Origin: Fidelibacterota bacterium
GTDB taxonomy: Bacteria; Fidelibacterota; Marinisomatia; Marinisomatales; UBA1611
Direction of reading: 5' to 3'
Assembly (NCBI GenBank): GCA_015658495.1
Contig: DQOT01000354.1
Location: 1-5,151, forward strand
Length of the DNA stretch: 5,151 nucleotides
Part shown: piece by piece, positions 1 through 5,151 of the stretch
How the letters are laid out: every line of letters begins with the position of its first letter
How positions within the stretch are numbered: position 1 is the first letter of the stretch
Translations under genes and position numbers: made by a program
The notes under the pieces: generated by a model
Database searches by the model: none
What the model was told of the DNA's origin: nothing
Seen by the model: the letters and a program-made list of their open reading frames with translations, nothing else

Positions 1-858
1 ATCACAAAATCCTATAAACCGAAGATCCGCTTGCAAATGACGGAAGGCTACAAATTTGTGAATGATGTGGTGCAGACTAATAAACTCCACACGGTTTGCG
101 AAGAAGCTCGCTGCCCCAATATTTATGAATGTTGGGATCGGCGCACAGCTACAATCATGATTCTTGGAGATGTGTGTACTCGTGCCTGCGGATTCTGTTC
201 GGTAAAAACAGGAAAACCCACATGGGATGATCCCTTGGAATCCTTCCGTACGGCCATGGCCGTGAAGAAAATGAATCTTCGTCATGTGGTGATCACTTCG
301 GTGGATCGGGATGATTTGAAAGATGATTATGGCGCAACCATCTGGGCTAATACAATTCGGCAGGTTCACATCCATGTTCCCGATTGTACATTGGAAGTGT
401 TAACACCCGATTTTAAAGGACACGAACCATCTCTTTTAAAAGTGTTTGCTGCGCGACCGGAAATATTCAGCCATAATGTGGAATGCATCGAAAGGATAAG
501 TAAACAGGTTCGGAGTCAAGCCAACTGGCAGAGGAGTTTAGATGTATTAAAATTTTCTGTGAAAAATGGTCTTCTGACTAAAACCGGGATGATGGTTGGT
601 CTGGGAGAAACATCCAAAGAAGTGGTGGAAACGATGAAACAAGTAAAGGATACTGGCGTGACCATTTTTACAATCGGGCAATATTTACAGCCGACCAGAA
701 ACCACTTACCGGTGGTTCGGTATGTTGAAGAACAAGAATTCGCTGATTATAAGAAAATCGGTTTGGAGCTAGGATTTGATGTTATGGAATCAGGACCTTT
801 AGTGCGCAGTTCTTACCACGCTGATGAACATGCCAGAATGGTCATGGAGGAAAAATGA
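1..858 (+). CDS. lipA: Lipoyl synthase LipA (radical SAM), 5' end missing
   Basis: Lipoyl synthase inserts two sulfur atoms at C6 and C8 of the octanoyl group carried on E2 subunits or on GcvH, the last step of lipoate assembly in the cytoplasm. Numbering from the first visible codon (285 residues), the auxiliary-cluster motif CX4CX5C is at C33, C38 and C44, and the radical SAM motif CX3CX2C is at C59, C63 and C66. A GLGET segment follows, and the family's C-terminal RSSYHA motif, whose serine ligates the auxiliary cluster, is at 269-274. The frame is open to base 1, and codons before the TTG at 31 already encode the conserved KP...RL...GY stretch. The true start therefore lies left of the window, probably only a few codons away, and TTG 31 is not the start. 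The region around residues 105-120 (DDYGATIW) differs from the usual GGA-type sequence but nothing catalytic is lost. Identification is firm. Confidence 0.96.
   Translation: MTKSYKPKIRLQMTEGYKFVNDVVQTNKLHTVCEEARCPNIYECWDRRTATIMILGDVCTRACGFCSVKTGKPTWDDPLESFRTAMAVKKMNLRHVVITSVDRDDLKDDYGATIWANTIRQVHIHVPDCTLEVLTPDFKGHEPSLLKVFAARPEIFSHNVECIERISKQVRSQANWQRSLDVLKFSVKNGLLTKTGMMVGLGETSKEVVETMKQVKDTGVTIFTIGQYLQPTRNHLPVVRYVEEQEFADYKKIGLELGFDVMESGPLVRSSYHADEHARMVMEEK
846..857 (+). promoter_or_regulatory. Ribosome binding site and coupled start at the lipA stop
   Basis: GGAGG at 846-850 lies four bases before ATG 855-857, inside the last codons of lipA. The ATG shares bases with the lipA TGA (856-858), giving an ATGA overlap. 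This fixes the start of the downstream gene and points to translational coupling. Confidence 0.8.
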
Positions 859-1496
859 AACCGCAAGAATTAATTTTATTATTTACAGTCATTGTTGCAG
901 CAGCCTTGAGTTTTTATATCATGGGACAGGAATCCAAAGATCTAAATGAAATTGATTCGCATGTCGAGCACGATCATGAATCAACAGTTCAGATCTTAAA
1001 TCGCGGAGAAACAAAAGTTACATTAAAACCAGGGTATGATCAGATTGGGCGACTACAAGCGAAAATTCCTGATGGATGGAAGCGGGAGCAACCAGCCAGT
1101 TCCATGCGGATTGCTCAATTCCAAATTTCTGGAAAAGATGGAGGTGGAGAATTAATAGTATTTTCTGGCATTGGCGGGAGTGTAGATGCAAATCTTGAAC
1201 GGTGGTATGGACAATTCAAAAGCGAAACACAACAATCAGTTTCCGAAACTGCAGTAAAATCGCATGACCATATAAACGGAATGAACGTGACTTTCTCCTA
1301 TGCATACGGAACCTATATGAAATCATCCATGGGTATGGGCGGCTCTACGACAGAAATGCCCAACTATGCCCTAACGGCAGCTATTGTTTCCGCGCCGGAC
1401 GGACCCTATTATTTTAAAGGAACAGGCTCTAAATCTACGATGGATGCTCACAAAGCAAATTTTGAAACATTTATCCAAAGTATTGAAGCATTATAA
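855..1496 (+). CDS. Membrane-anchored protein of unknown function, coupled to lipA
   Basis: The product is 213 residues with no function I can name. Residues 6-23 form one hydrophobic segment after a short charged start. There is no lipobox cysteine and no clear cleavage site, so I infer an N-terminal anchor with the rest outside the cytoplasm. A linker with a histidine cluster (H36, H39, H41) leads to a globular part from about residue 55. It has a PDGW motif (72-75), a GGGELIVF strand (96-103), NLERW (113-117), a Met/Gly-rich turn (M155, M159, M161, M168) and a PDGPYYFKGTG strand (181-191). From memory, this order resembles an uncharacterised exported family with PEGW, GGELVVF and GPWFFKLTGP motifs. 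The start overlaps the lipA stop by four bases and has a good ribosome binding site, so the gene is surely real and co-transcribed. A link to lipoate metabolism is not shown. Confidence 0.88.
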   Translation: MKPQELILLFTVIVAAALSFYIMGQESKDLNEIDSHVEHDHESTVQILNRGETKVTLKPGYDQIGRLQAKIPDGWKREQPASSMRIAQFQISGKDGGGELIVFSGIGGSVDANLERWYGQFKSETQQSVSETAVKSHDHINGMNVTFSYAYGTYMKSSMGMGGSTTEMPNYALTAAIVSAPDGPYYFKGTGSKSTMDAHKANFETFIQSIEAL

Positions 1497-1557
1497 AAGT
1501 GTGCCATATCAACAGATATTTAAATTTGTCACAGACGAATCATCAGGGGAACAAAAC

Positions 1558-1573
1558 TGGCACAATCCTTGTA
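1558..1573 (+). promoter_or_regulatory. Possible sigma-54 (-24/-12) promoter for lon
   Basis: TGGCACAATCCTTGTA matches the sigma-54 consensus TGGCAC-R-N4-TTGCW at every specified base but one. GG (1559-1560) and the -12 dinucleotide (1571-1572) have the exact ten-base spacing, but the -12 element reads GT where GC is expected. Transcription would begin near 1584, leaving about 26 bases before the lon ATG. I see no better sigma-70 pair in 1497-1609. The -12 mismatch and the lack of evidence for RpoN or an activator in this organism keep confidence low. Confidence 0.25.
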
Positions 1574-1609
1574 AATTCAAGAAAGAGAATTTTTGTCTAA
1601 GGGACATCC

Positions 1610-4012
1610 ATGAATCAAAAATTAACAGAAGAACAAATCGAAGATTTTAATATCAAAGAGGCAGACGAATATCCCGTGATGCCTTTGCGGAATACAGTGT
1701 TGTTTCCACAGCAAGTGATTCCCATTTATATCGGGCGGGCTCGAAGCCTGAAACTCATTAACGATCTGGATCCTAAAAAACGATATATCGTAGTTGTGGC
1801 GCAGGAAGATGGTTCTATCGAAGATCCCAAACCTGCAGACCTTTATGCATACGGAACCCTTGCTCAAGTTTTGAAAGTGTTTGATATGCCGGACAATAGT
1901 AAATCCGCCATAGTTCAAGGTATTTCCCGTGTGAAAATTTTAGACTATATCAACCAGGAACCGTATTTTTTTGCAGCTGTGGAATCCATGGAAGAAGAGC
2001 CCATTTCAGATGAATTGGAAGTGGATGCGTTGGCTGCCAATTTGAGACAGGCATTTGATGAATTGATGAAGGTGGCGCCGAATCTCACGGAAGAACATTC
2101 CGGGATGTTGAAAAACATCCAAAAAGCCAATCGCCTGACAGACCGTGCCATTTCTGTTATCACTATTTCAAACCAGGAAAAGCAGGAGATCTTGGAAGAA
2201 CTGAATGTGAAAAAACGGATTGAAAAAGCACTGAGCCTGATCTCCCGGGAGATCCAGCGAATCAAATTGGGCGAAGAGATCCAGTCAGAAGTTCACGATG
2301 AGATCACCAAAACCCAACGGGAGTATTATTTACGTGAGCAGATGAAAGCGATCAAGAAGGAATTGGGTGAGGACGAAGGTTCGGTTGAGCTCAAGGAATT
2401 GGAAAACAAATTAAAAGCAGCCAAAATGACTGAAGAAGCAGAAAAAGTGGCCATGAAAGAATTGGATCGATTGGGACGAATTCCAACCCAATCTCCAGAA
2501 TATAACGTCTCCAGAACCTATATTGAATGGTTATCTGAATTACCATGGAGTGAGTCCACTAAAGATAGAATCGACTTGAAAGAAGCGATGAAAATCCTGG
2601 AGGAAGACCATTATGGATTGGACAAAGTCAAGGAACGGATCATTGAATATTTGGCGGTTCGAAACCTAAAACAGAAAAAAGATCCAGACAGCAGAGTTCG
2701 AGGACCCATTCTGTGTTTTGGTGGCCCTCCCGGTGTGGGTAAAACATCTCTCGGTAAATCCATTGCCCGTGCCATGGAACGTAAATTTGTACGTATATCT
2801 CTTGGTGGTATTCGGGACGAAGCTGAGATCCGTGGTCATCGCAGAACCTATATTGGCGCGTTGCCTGGACGAATTATTCAAAGTATTAAAAAAGCGGGGA
2901 AAAATAATCCGGTCTTTATGCTGGATGAGATTGATAAACTGGGGGCTGATTTCCGCGGTGATCCATCATCTGCACTATTGGAAGTGTTGGATCCTGAACA
3001 GAACTATTCCTTCAGCGATCACTATTTGGAAGTGGATTTTGACCTGAGCAATGTCATGTTTATTGCCACGGCAAACTATCAGGATGCCATCCCGCCAGCG
3101 CTTCGAGACAGAATGGAAATCCTGGAGTTTTCCGGATATATTGAAGATGAAAAAGTACAGATCGCAAAGCGGCATATTCTCCCTAAACAGGTGGAAGAGA
3201 ATGGTCTAACCAAAGAGCAAGTCACCTTTGATACTGCATCTGTGAAAGAATTGATCCGCTCTTACACCCGGGAAGCAGGTGTTCGAAATCTGGAACGTGA
3301 AATAGCAAATGTTCTGAGAAAAGTGGCTCGGGAACTGGTGGAAGGAAAAACGAAAAAGATGAAAATTACCAAAACAAAAGTTGGTGATTATTTGGGTGCG
3401 CCCCGATTCCATTCTGAATTAGCAGAACGCACCACCAAACCTGGTGTTGTGACTGGTTTGGCCTGGACAGCGGCCGGTGGAGATATCCTGTTTATAGAAT
3501 CCACTCGAATGAAAGGAAAGGGTCGGTTGACGCTGACAGGCCAACTCGGTGATGTGATGAAGGAATCTGCCACAGCAGGGCTGGCTTTTGTCCGCTCTCA
3601 TGCAGAAGAATTTGGCCTTGACCCAAATTTCAATGAAAATACAGATATTCATATTCATGTGCCTGCGGGAGCCATCCCGAAAGATGGCCCATCTGCCGGT
3701 GTGAGTATGGTTACATCTCTTGTTTCACTTTTATCTGGAATTCCGGTAAAAGAAAAAGTAGCTATGACGGGTGAAATCACGCTTCGTGGGAATGTCCTTC
3801 CAATCGGTGGCGTAAAAGAGAAAGTCACTGCGGCCCATCGAGCAGGAATTAAAGAAGTGATTTTGCCGGACCATAACCGTAAAGACCTTGAAGATGTGCC
3901 GGAACATGTAGCCAAAGATCTAACGTTTCATTTTGCCAAAGAGATCAAAGATGTGCTGAAAGTAGCTGTAGCAGGTGTTGTAAAAACTAGAAAAAAATCT
4001 AAAAAATCCTAA
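1610..4012 (+). CDS. lon: ATP-dependent protease La (LonA)
   Basis: Lon is a soluble cytoplasmic hexamer that unfolds and degrades damaged and selected regulatory proteins. The 800-residue product has the full LonA layout: an N-terminal substrate-binding domain (about 20-215, starting YPVMPLRNTVLFP), a long helical stretch (about 215-325), an AAA+ module and a serine protease domain. Walker A is GPPGVGKT (372-379), Walker B is VFMLDEIDK (435-443, D439/E440), sensor-1 is N489, the likely arginine finger is R501, and sensor-2 is in GVRNLER (557-563). The catalytic dyad is S695 in PKDGPSAG and K738 in GGVKEK, with the 43-residue spacing seen in E. coli (S679/K722). ATG 1610 follows AAGGGA (1599-1604) by five bases and gives a normal N-terminus. 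The C-terminus is a short lysine-rich tail. Length is slightly above E. coli (784). The gene looks intact. No intrinsic terminator is visible in the 32 bases before the tRNA, so read-through is possible. Confidence 0.98.
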   Translation: MNQKLTEEQIEDFNIKEADEYPVMPLRNTVLFPQQVIPIYIGRARSLKLINDLDPKKRYIVVVAQEDGSIEDPKPADLYAYGTLAQVLKVFDMPDNSKSAIVQGISRVKILDYINQEPYFFAAVESMEEEPISDELEVDALAANLRQAFDELMKVAPNLTEEHSGMLKNIQKANRLTDRAISVITISNQEKQEILEELNVKKRIEKALSLISREIQRIKLGEEIQSEVHDEITKTQREYYLREQMKAIKKELGEDEGSVELKELENKLKAAKMTEEAEKVAMKELDRLGRIPTQSPEYNVSRTYIEWLSELPWSESTKDRIDLKEAMKILEEDHYGLDKVKERIIEYLAVRNLKQKKDPDSRVRGPILCFGGPPGVGKTSLGKSIARAMERKFVRISLGGIRDEAEIRGHRRTYIGALPGRIIQSIKKAGKNNPVFMLDEIDKLGADFRGDPSSALLEVLDPEQNYSFSDHYLEVDFDLSNVMFIATANYQDAIPPALRDRMEILEFSGYIEDEKVQIAKRHILPKQVEENGLTKEQVTFDTASVKELIRSYTREAGVRNLEREIANVLRKVARELVEGKTKKMKITKTKVGDYLGAPRFHSELAERTTKPGVVTGLAWTAAGGDILFIESTRMKGKGRLTLTGQLGDVMKESATAGLAFVRSHAEEFGLDPNFNENTDIHIHVPAGAIPKDGPSAGVSMVTSLVSLLSGIPVKEKVAMTGEITLRGNVLPIGGVKEKVTAAHRAGIKEVILPDHNRKDLEDVPEHVAKDLTFHFAKEIKDVLKVAVAGVVKTRKKSKKS

Positions 4013-4044
4013 TTGAAATAAGTAATATCGCCGGTTAAATTTAA

Positions 4045-4118
4045 GGGCGATTAGCTCAGTTGGTTAGAGCACTGCGTTTACACCGCAGGTGTCGGGAGTT
4101 CGAATCTCTCATCGCCCA
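4045..4118 (+). tRNA. tRNA-Val (anticodon UAC)
   Basis: A 74-base cloverleaf can be drawn completely. The acceptor stem GGGCGAT (4045-4051) pairs perfectly with ATCGCCC (4111-4117), and the discriminator is A4118. The D stem is GCTC/GAGC (4054-4057, 4067-4070). The anticodon stem CTGCG/CGCAG (4072-4076, 4084-4088) has loop TTTACAC, so the anticodon TAC is at 4079-4081 and reads valine GUN codons, chiefly GUA. The variable loop has five bases. The T stem GGGAG/CTCTC (4094-4098, 4106-4110) contains one G-U pair around TTCGAAT. CCA is not encoded and must be added after 3' processing. Confidence 0.97.
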
Positions 4119-4119
4119 C

Positions 4120-4159
4120 TAAGCCCTGTAAAAATGGCTTATAACATCTTGTAAAAGAT
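4120..4159 (+). other. Two small hairpins in the tRNA-csp spacer
   Basis: Hairpin 1 pairs TAAGCC (4120-4125) with GGCTTA (4136-4141) around a ten-base loop. Hairpin 2 pairs ATCTT (4146-4150) with AAGAT (4155-4159) around GTAA, a GNRA-type tetraloop. It ends one base before the csp ribosome binding site AAGGA (4161-4165). Neither is followed by a T run, so they are not terminators. They could be leader structure of the csp mRNA or guides for processing the tRNA 3' end. The pairing is visible in the sequence, but both stems are short and any role is inference. Confidence 0.35.
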
Positions 4160-4170
4160 AAAGGAAACAA

Positions 4171-4380
4171 ATGCCAGAAAAAAAACAAGGAACCGTTAAA
4201 TGGTTCAATAATTCTAAGGGCTACGGTTTTATCGAGTGTGAAGGTCAAAAAGATCTTTTTGTTCATATGAACGAAATTTTGATGGATGGCTTTAAAACAC
4301 TTTCTGAAAAACAAAAAGTTGAATTTGAAGTTGGCGAAGGGCAAAAAGGCCCCGTTGCTTTACAAGTGAAACCTTTATAG
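4171..4380 (+). CDS. Cold-shock domain protein (CspA family)
   Basis: This 69-residue protein is a single cold-shock domain, the standard length for the family. Such proteins bind single-stranded RNA and DNA in the cytoplasm and act as RNA chaperones or antiterminators. [14 protein letters not shown] (9-22) contains RNP-1 (KGYGFIE, 16-22) and DLFVHM (28-33) is RNP-2. The C-terminal strands carry the usual [15 protein letters not shown] and KGPVALQV patterns. ATG 4171 follows AAGGA (4161-4165) by five bases. The gene lies 52 bases after tRNA-Val with no convincing promoter between them; TATAAC at 4140-4145 resembles a -10 box but lacks a matching -35. It is closed by the terminator at 4401-4437. 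Cold induction is not shown, because many family members are constitutive, so I give no paralogue letter. Confidence 0.96.
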   Translation: MPEKKQGTVKWFNNSKGYGFIECEGQKDLFVHMNEILMDGFKTLSEKQKVEFEVGEGQKGPVALQVKPL

Positions 4381-4400
4381 TTCTACTCTGGAATTAGTTA

Positions 4401-4437
4401 AAAAGCCATCCGTCAACCGGCGGATGGCTTTTTTTTT
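4401..4437 (+). terminator. Rho-independent terminator after csp
   Basis: AAAAGCCATCCG (4401-4412) pairs perfectly over 12 bases with CGGATGGCTTTT (4421-4432) around an eight-base loop. A run of nine T (4429-4437) follows. It begins 20 bases after the csp stop and is the only strong intrinsic terminator in the window. It probably ends the lon/tRNA/csp block or the part of it that starts downstream of lon. The opposite strand would offer only five T, so it is mainly a + strand terminator. Confidence 0.93.
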
Positions 4438-4470
4438 CAATAACATTTATTTTAATTGTTTTCCTTGTTC

Positions 4471-4560
4471 TGTCATTACAAGGAGTGGAGCGACGTGGTA
4501 ATCTCGTTTGTGGACCTAGGCTCGAGAATGTATTAACGAGTACGCTCCATTAAAATGACA
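4471..4560. repeat. Decayed inverted-repeat element (MITE/REP-like)
   Basis: The left arm (4471-4506) starts TGTCATTACAAGGAGTGGAG and ends GGTAATCTCG. It resembles a widespread interspersed repeat recalled as GTCATTGCGAGGAG...GGCAATCTC. The right arm (4537-4560) is a shortened inverted copy: CGAG (4537-4540) answers CTCG (4503-4506), CGCTCCA (4543-4549) answers TGGAGCG (4486-4492), and AATGACA (4554-4560) answers TGTCATT (4471-4477). The right arm has lost about nine bases after CGAG and a few more further on. The left arm also has its own small stem, ATTAC/GTAAT (4475-4479, 4498-4502). The spacer contains adjacent palindromes CCTAGG and CTCGAG (4515-4526). No transposase or clear target duplication is visible, so this looks like a non-autonomous relic. 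The family assignment is from memory. Confidence 0.6.
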
Positions 4561-4650
4561 ATGCTGTTTAAATCGGTTCGGGATGGCAGAATAATGATAC
4601 ATGAAGTCAGGTACAGGATACCGCGATGACCCTATTTTTAAACCAATATT

Positions 4651-4681
4651 AAAAACTCTCCTAGAAAAGCAGGTGTTTTTT
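4651..4681. terminator. Weak terminator-like hairpin
   Basis: AAAAAC (4651-4656) plus CCT (4660-4662) can pair with AGG (4671-4673) plus GTTTTT (4675-4680), leaving an internal loop of three bases against one and an eight-base apical loop. T runs exist on both strands. The stem has few G-C pairs, so it is at best a weak or decayed bidirectional terminator. No gene is visible directly upstream on either strand for it to serve. Confidence 0.3.
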
Positions 4682-4738
4682 ATTTCTAACAAATTCAGCA
4701 ATTTCCAAGGGTTAGTCTTCTATTAAATTCAAATCATC

Positions 4739-5151
4739 ATGAAAAATTTTCTCGTCCTTATTCCATTCCTATGCACTTTATTATTTTCGCAATCCATCCA
4801 GGTGGTAGACCAATTCCATAAAAATGGACTTCCGAAAGTTGTCCATCATTACCGGGAATCAAATAATCGACTGGAACTCTTTCAAAAAACATTTTATCAT
4901 TCAAATGGACAAAAGGAAAAAGAAGGAACCTATTTCAATGGCAGTAAAGATGGAAAGTGGAAAGAATGGCGAAAAGATGGGACTCTCATGGAAGAGGGGA
5001 ATTATGAAAACGGTGATAAACATGGTAAATGGATTCACTGGGGGAAAAATGGTAAAAGATTAAAGGAAGGAAAATATGTCCATGGAGAGAAAGATGGTGT
5101 TTGGGTCAAGTTTACTCCCAATGGGTTTAAACTGTGGGAAAAGAATTATTA
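4739..5151 (+). CDS. Secreted MORN-type repeat protein, 3' end missing
   Basis: The frame from ATG 4739 stays open to the window edge: 137 codons plus two bases (TA). Residues 1-19 form a signal peptide (MKNFLVLIPFLCTLLFSQS), probably cut after SQS. C12 is not in a lipobox, so this is not a lipoprotein. The mature part carries repeats with consensus NG...EGxYxxGxKxGxW, like the MORN-variant (MORN_2) repeats of proteins often labelled YwqK-type antitoxin. The glycines G57, G81, G105 and G129 and the tryptophans W74, W98 and W122 recur at exactly 24 residues. No enzymatic motif is present. The protein is probably exported to the periplasm or cell surface; its function is unknown and the antitoxin label should not be taken as evidence. 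No Shine-Dalgarno sequence is seen close to the ATG; AAGGG at 4707-4711 is too far. The repeat pattern and signal peptide make this frame convincing over the overlapping frame at 4824-5063. Confidence 0.87.
   Translation, partial: MKNFLVLIPFLCTLLFSQSIQVVDQFHKNGLPKVVHHYRESNNRLELFQKTFYHSNGQKEKEGTYFNGSKDGKWKEWRKDGTLMEEGNYENGDKHGKWIHWGKNGKRLKEGKYVHGEKDGVWVKFTPNGFKLWEKNY
4904..5149 (+). repeat. 72-base coding repeats (24-residue MORN-type units)
   Basis: There are three full units of exactly 24 codons (4904-4975, 4976-5047, 5048-5119) and the start of a fourth (5120-5149). Each has NG or DG first, then EGxY, G, KxG and W at fixed offsets. Protein spacing is perfect while the DNA has diverged, so the duplications are old and held by selection on the protein. 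Confidence 0.8.

Larger units (their letters stand above)
4441..4738. other. Gene-free intergenic stretch
   Basis: I find no credible gene here on either strand. It holds the decayed inverted repeat (4471-4560), then 90 bases without a recognised function, a terminator-like stem (4651-4681), and the leader of the repeat-protein gene. In the middle part GTCA-GGTA (4606-4613) can pair with TACC and TGAC (4619-4622, 4627-4630), with a GCGA bulge. This may be a structured remnant or chance. Base composition shifts from AT-rich flanks to a more mixed core in 4471-4630, consistent with inserted or decayed sequence. Confidence 0.6.

Noticed and set aside
31..858. TTG at 31 as the lipA start
   Set aside because: Conserved LipA residues are encoded before it, the frame is open to base 1, and no ribosome binding site precedes it.
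1521..1528. TAAATTTG, a match to the Bacteroidota -7 element TAnnTTTG, upstream of lon
   Set aside because: No TTG-type -33 element lies at the right distance, and the sequence is AT-rich enough for chance.
1384..1650. 88-codon + strand frame bridging the unknown gene and lon
   Set aside because: It begins inside one gene and ends inside lon in other frames, and its basic, low-complexity product looks like a shadow.
4078..4344. Minus-strand frame ending in ...GDERFELPTPAV
   Set aside because: That peptide ending is the well-known false translation of the antisense of a tRNA gene, and the rest is antisense to csp.
4561..4629. 22-codon + strand frame starting ATG CTG
   Set aside because: It is very short, has no ribosome binding site, and its start abuts the inverted repeat. 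There is no support beyond the open frame.
4516..4701. Minus-strand 61-codon frame in the intergenic stretch
   Set aside because: It runs through part of the decayed inverted repeat, has no family features that I recognise and no clear ribosome binding site.
4824..5063. Open frame starting at ATG 4824 inside the last gene
   Set aside because: It overlaps the 4739 frame, which has a signal peptide and regular repeats. The 4824 product has no recognisable features.
4739..5151. Reading the repeat protein as a toxin-antitoxin component
   Set aside because: The YwqK-antitoxin label is common for MORN-variant proteins, but this one has a signal peptide and no toxin gene is visible beside it.

Overview
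The window comes from the chromosome of a moderately AT-rich bacterium and carries mostly housekeeping genes on the + strand. In order they are: the 3' part of lipA (lipoyl synthase, cut by the left edge); a small membrane-anchored protein of unknown function whose start codon overlaps the lipA stop; lon (ATP-dependent protease LonA); a tRNA-Val gene (anticodon UAC); a cold-shock-domain protein; and, after about 360 bases without a gene, the start of a secreted MORN-type repeat protein cut by the right edge. The exported MORN-variant protein and the overall gene style suggest an uncultured member of the Fibrobacterota/Chlorobiota/Bacteroidota side of the tree. A Marinimicrobia (SAR406)-like genome is my best guess, from gene character alone and not from any search.

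Region by region: 1-1496 is a tightly packed lipA plus unknown-gene pair with a 4-base ATGA overlap, so the two are probably translated together. 1497-1609 is the lon leader; it contains a good but imperfect match to a sigma-54 promoter and no visible terminator. 1610-4012 is a complete and apparently intact LonA. 4013-4380 holds tRNA-Val and the csp gene 52 bases later; that spacer can fold two small hairpins, the second abutting the csp ribosome binding site. A strong intrinsic terminator at 4401-4437 closes this block. 4438-4738 is non-coding. It contains a decayed inverted-repeat element of the widespread 'GTCATTGCGAGGAG...GGCAATCTC' type, an unassigned hairpin and a weak terminator-like stem. 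4739-5151 encodes a signal peptide followed by strictly 24-residue MORN-type repeats; the window ends two bases into a codon.

Functionally, LipA serves lipoylation of 2-oxoacid dehydrogenases and the glycine cleavage system, Lon handles protein quality control, and the cold-shock protein is an RNA chaperone. Apart from the coupling of lipA to the unknown gene, nothing ties these genes into one pathway. I see no CRISPR array, transposase gene, phage gene, toxin-antitoxin pair or defence system. The most useful second looks are the decayed repeat element, the tRNA-csp spacer, the sigma-54-like site before lon, the unknown lipA-coupled protein and the truncated repeat protein.
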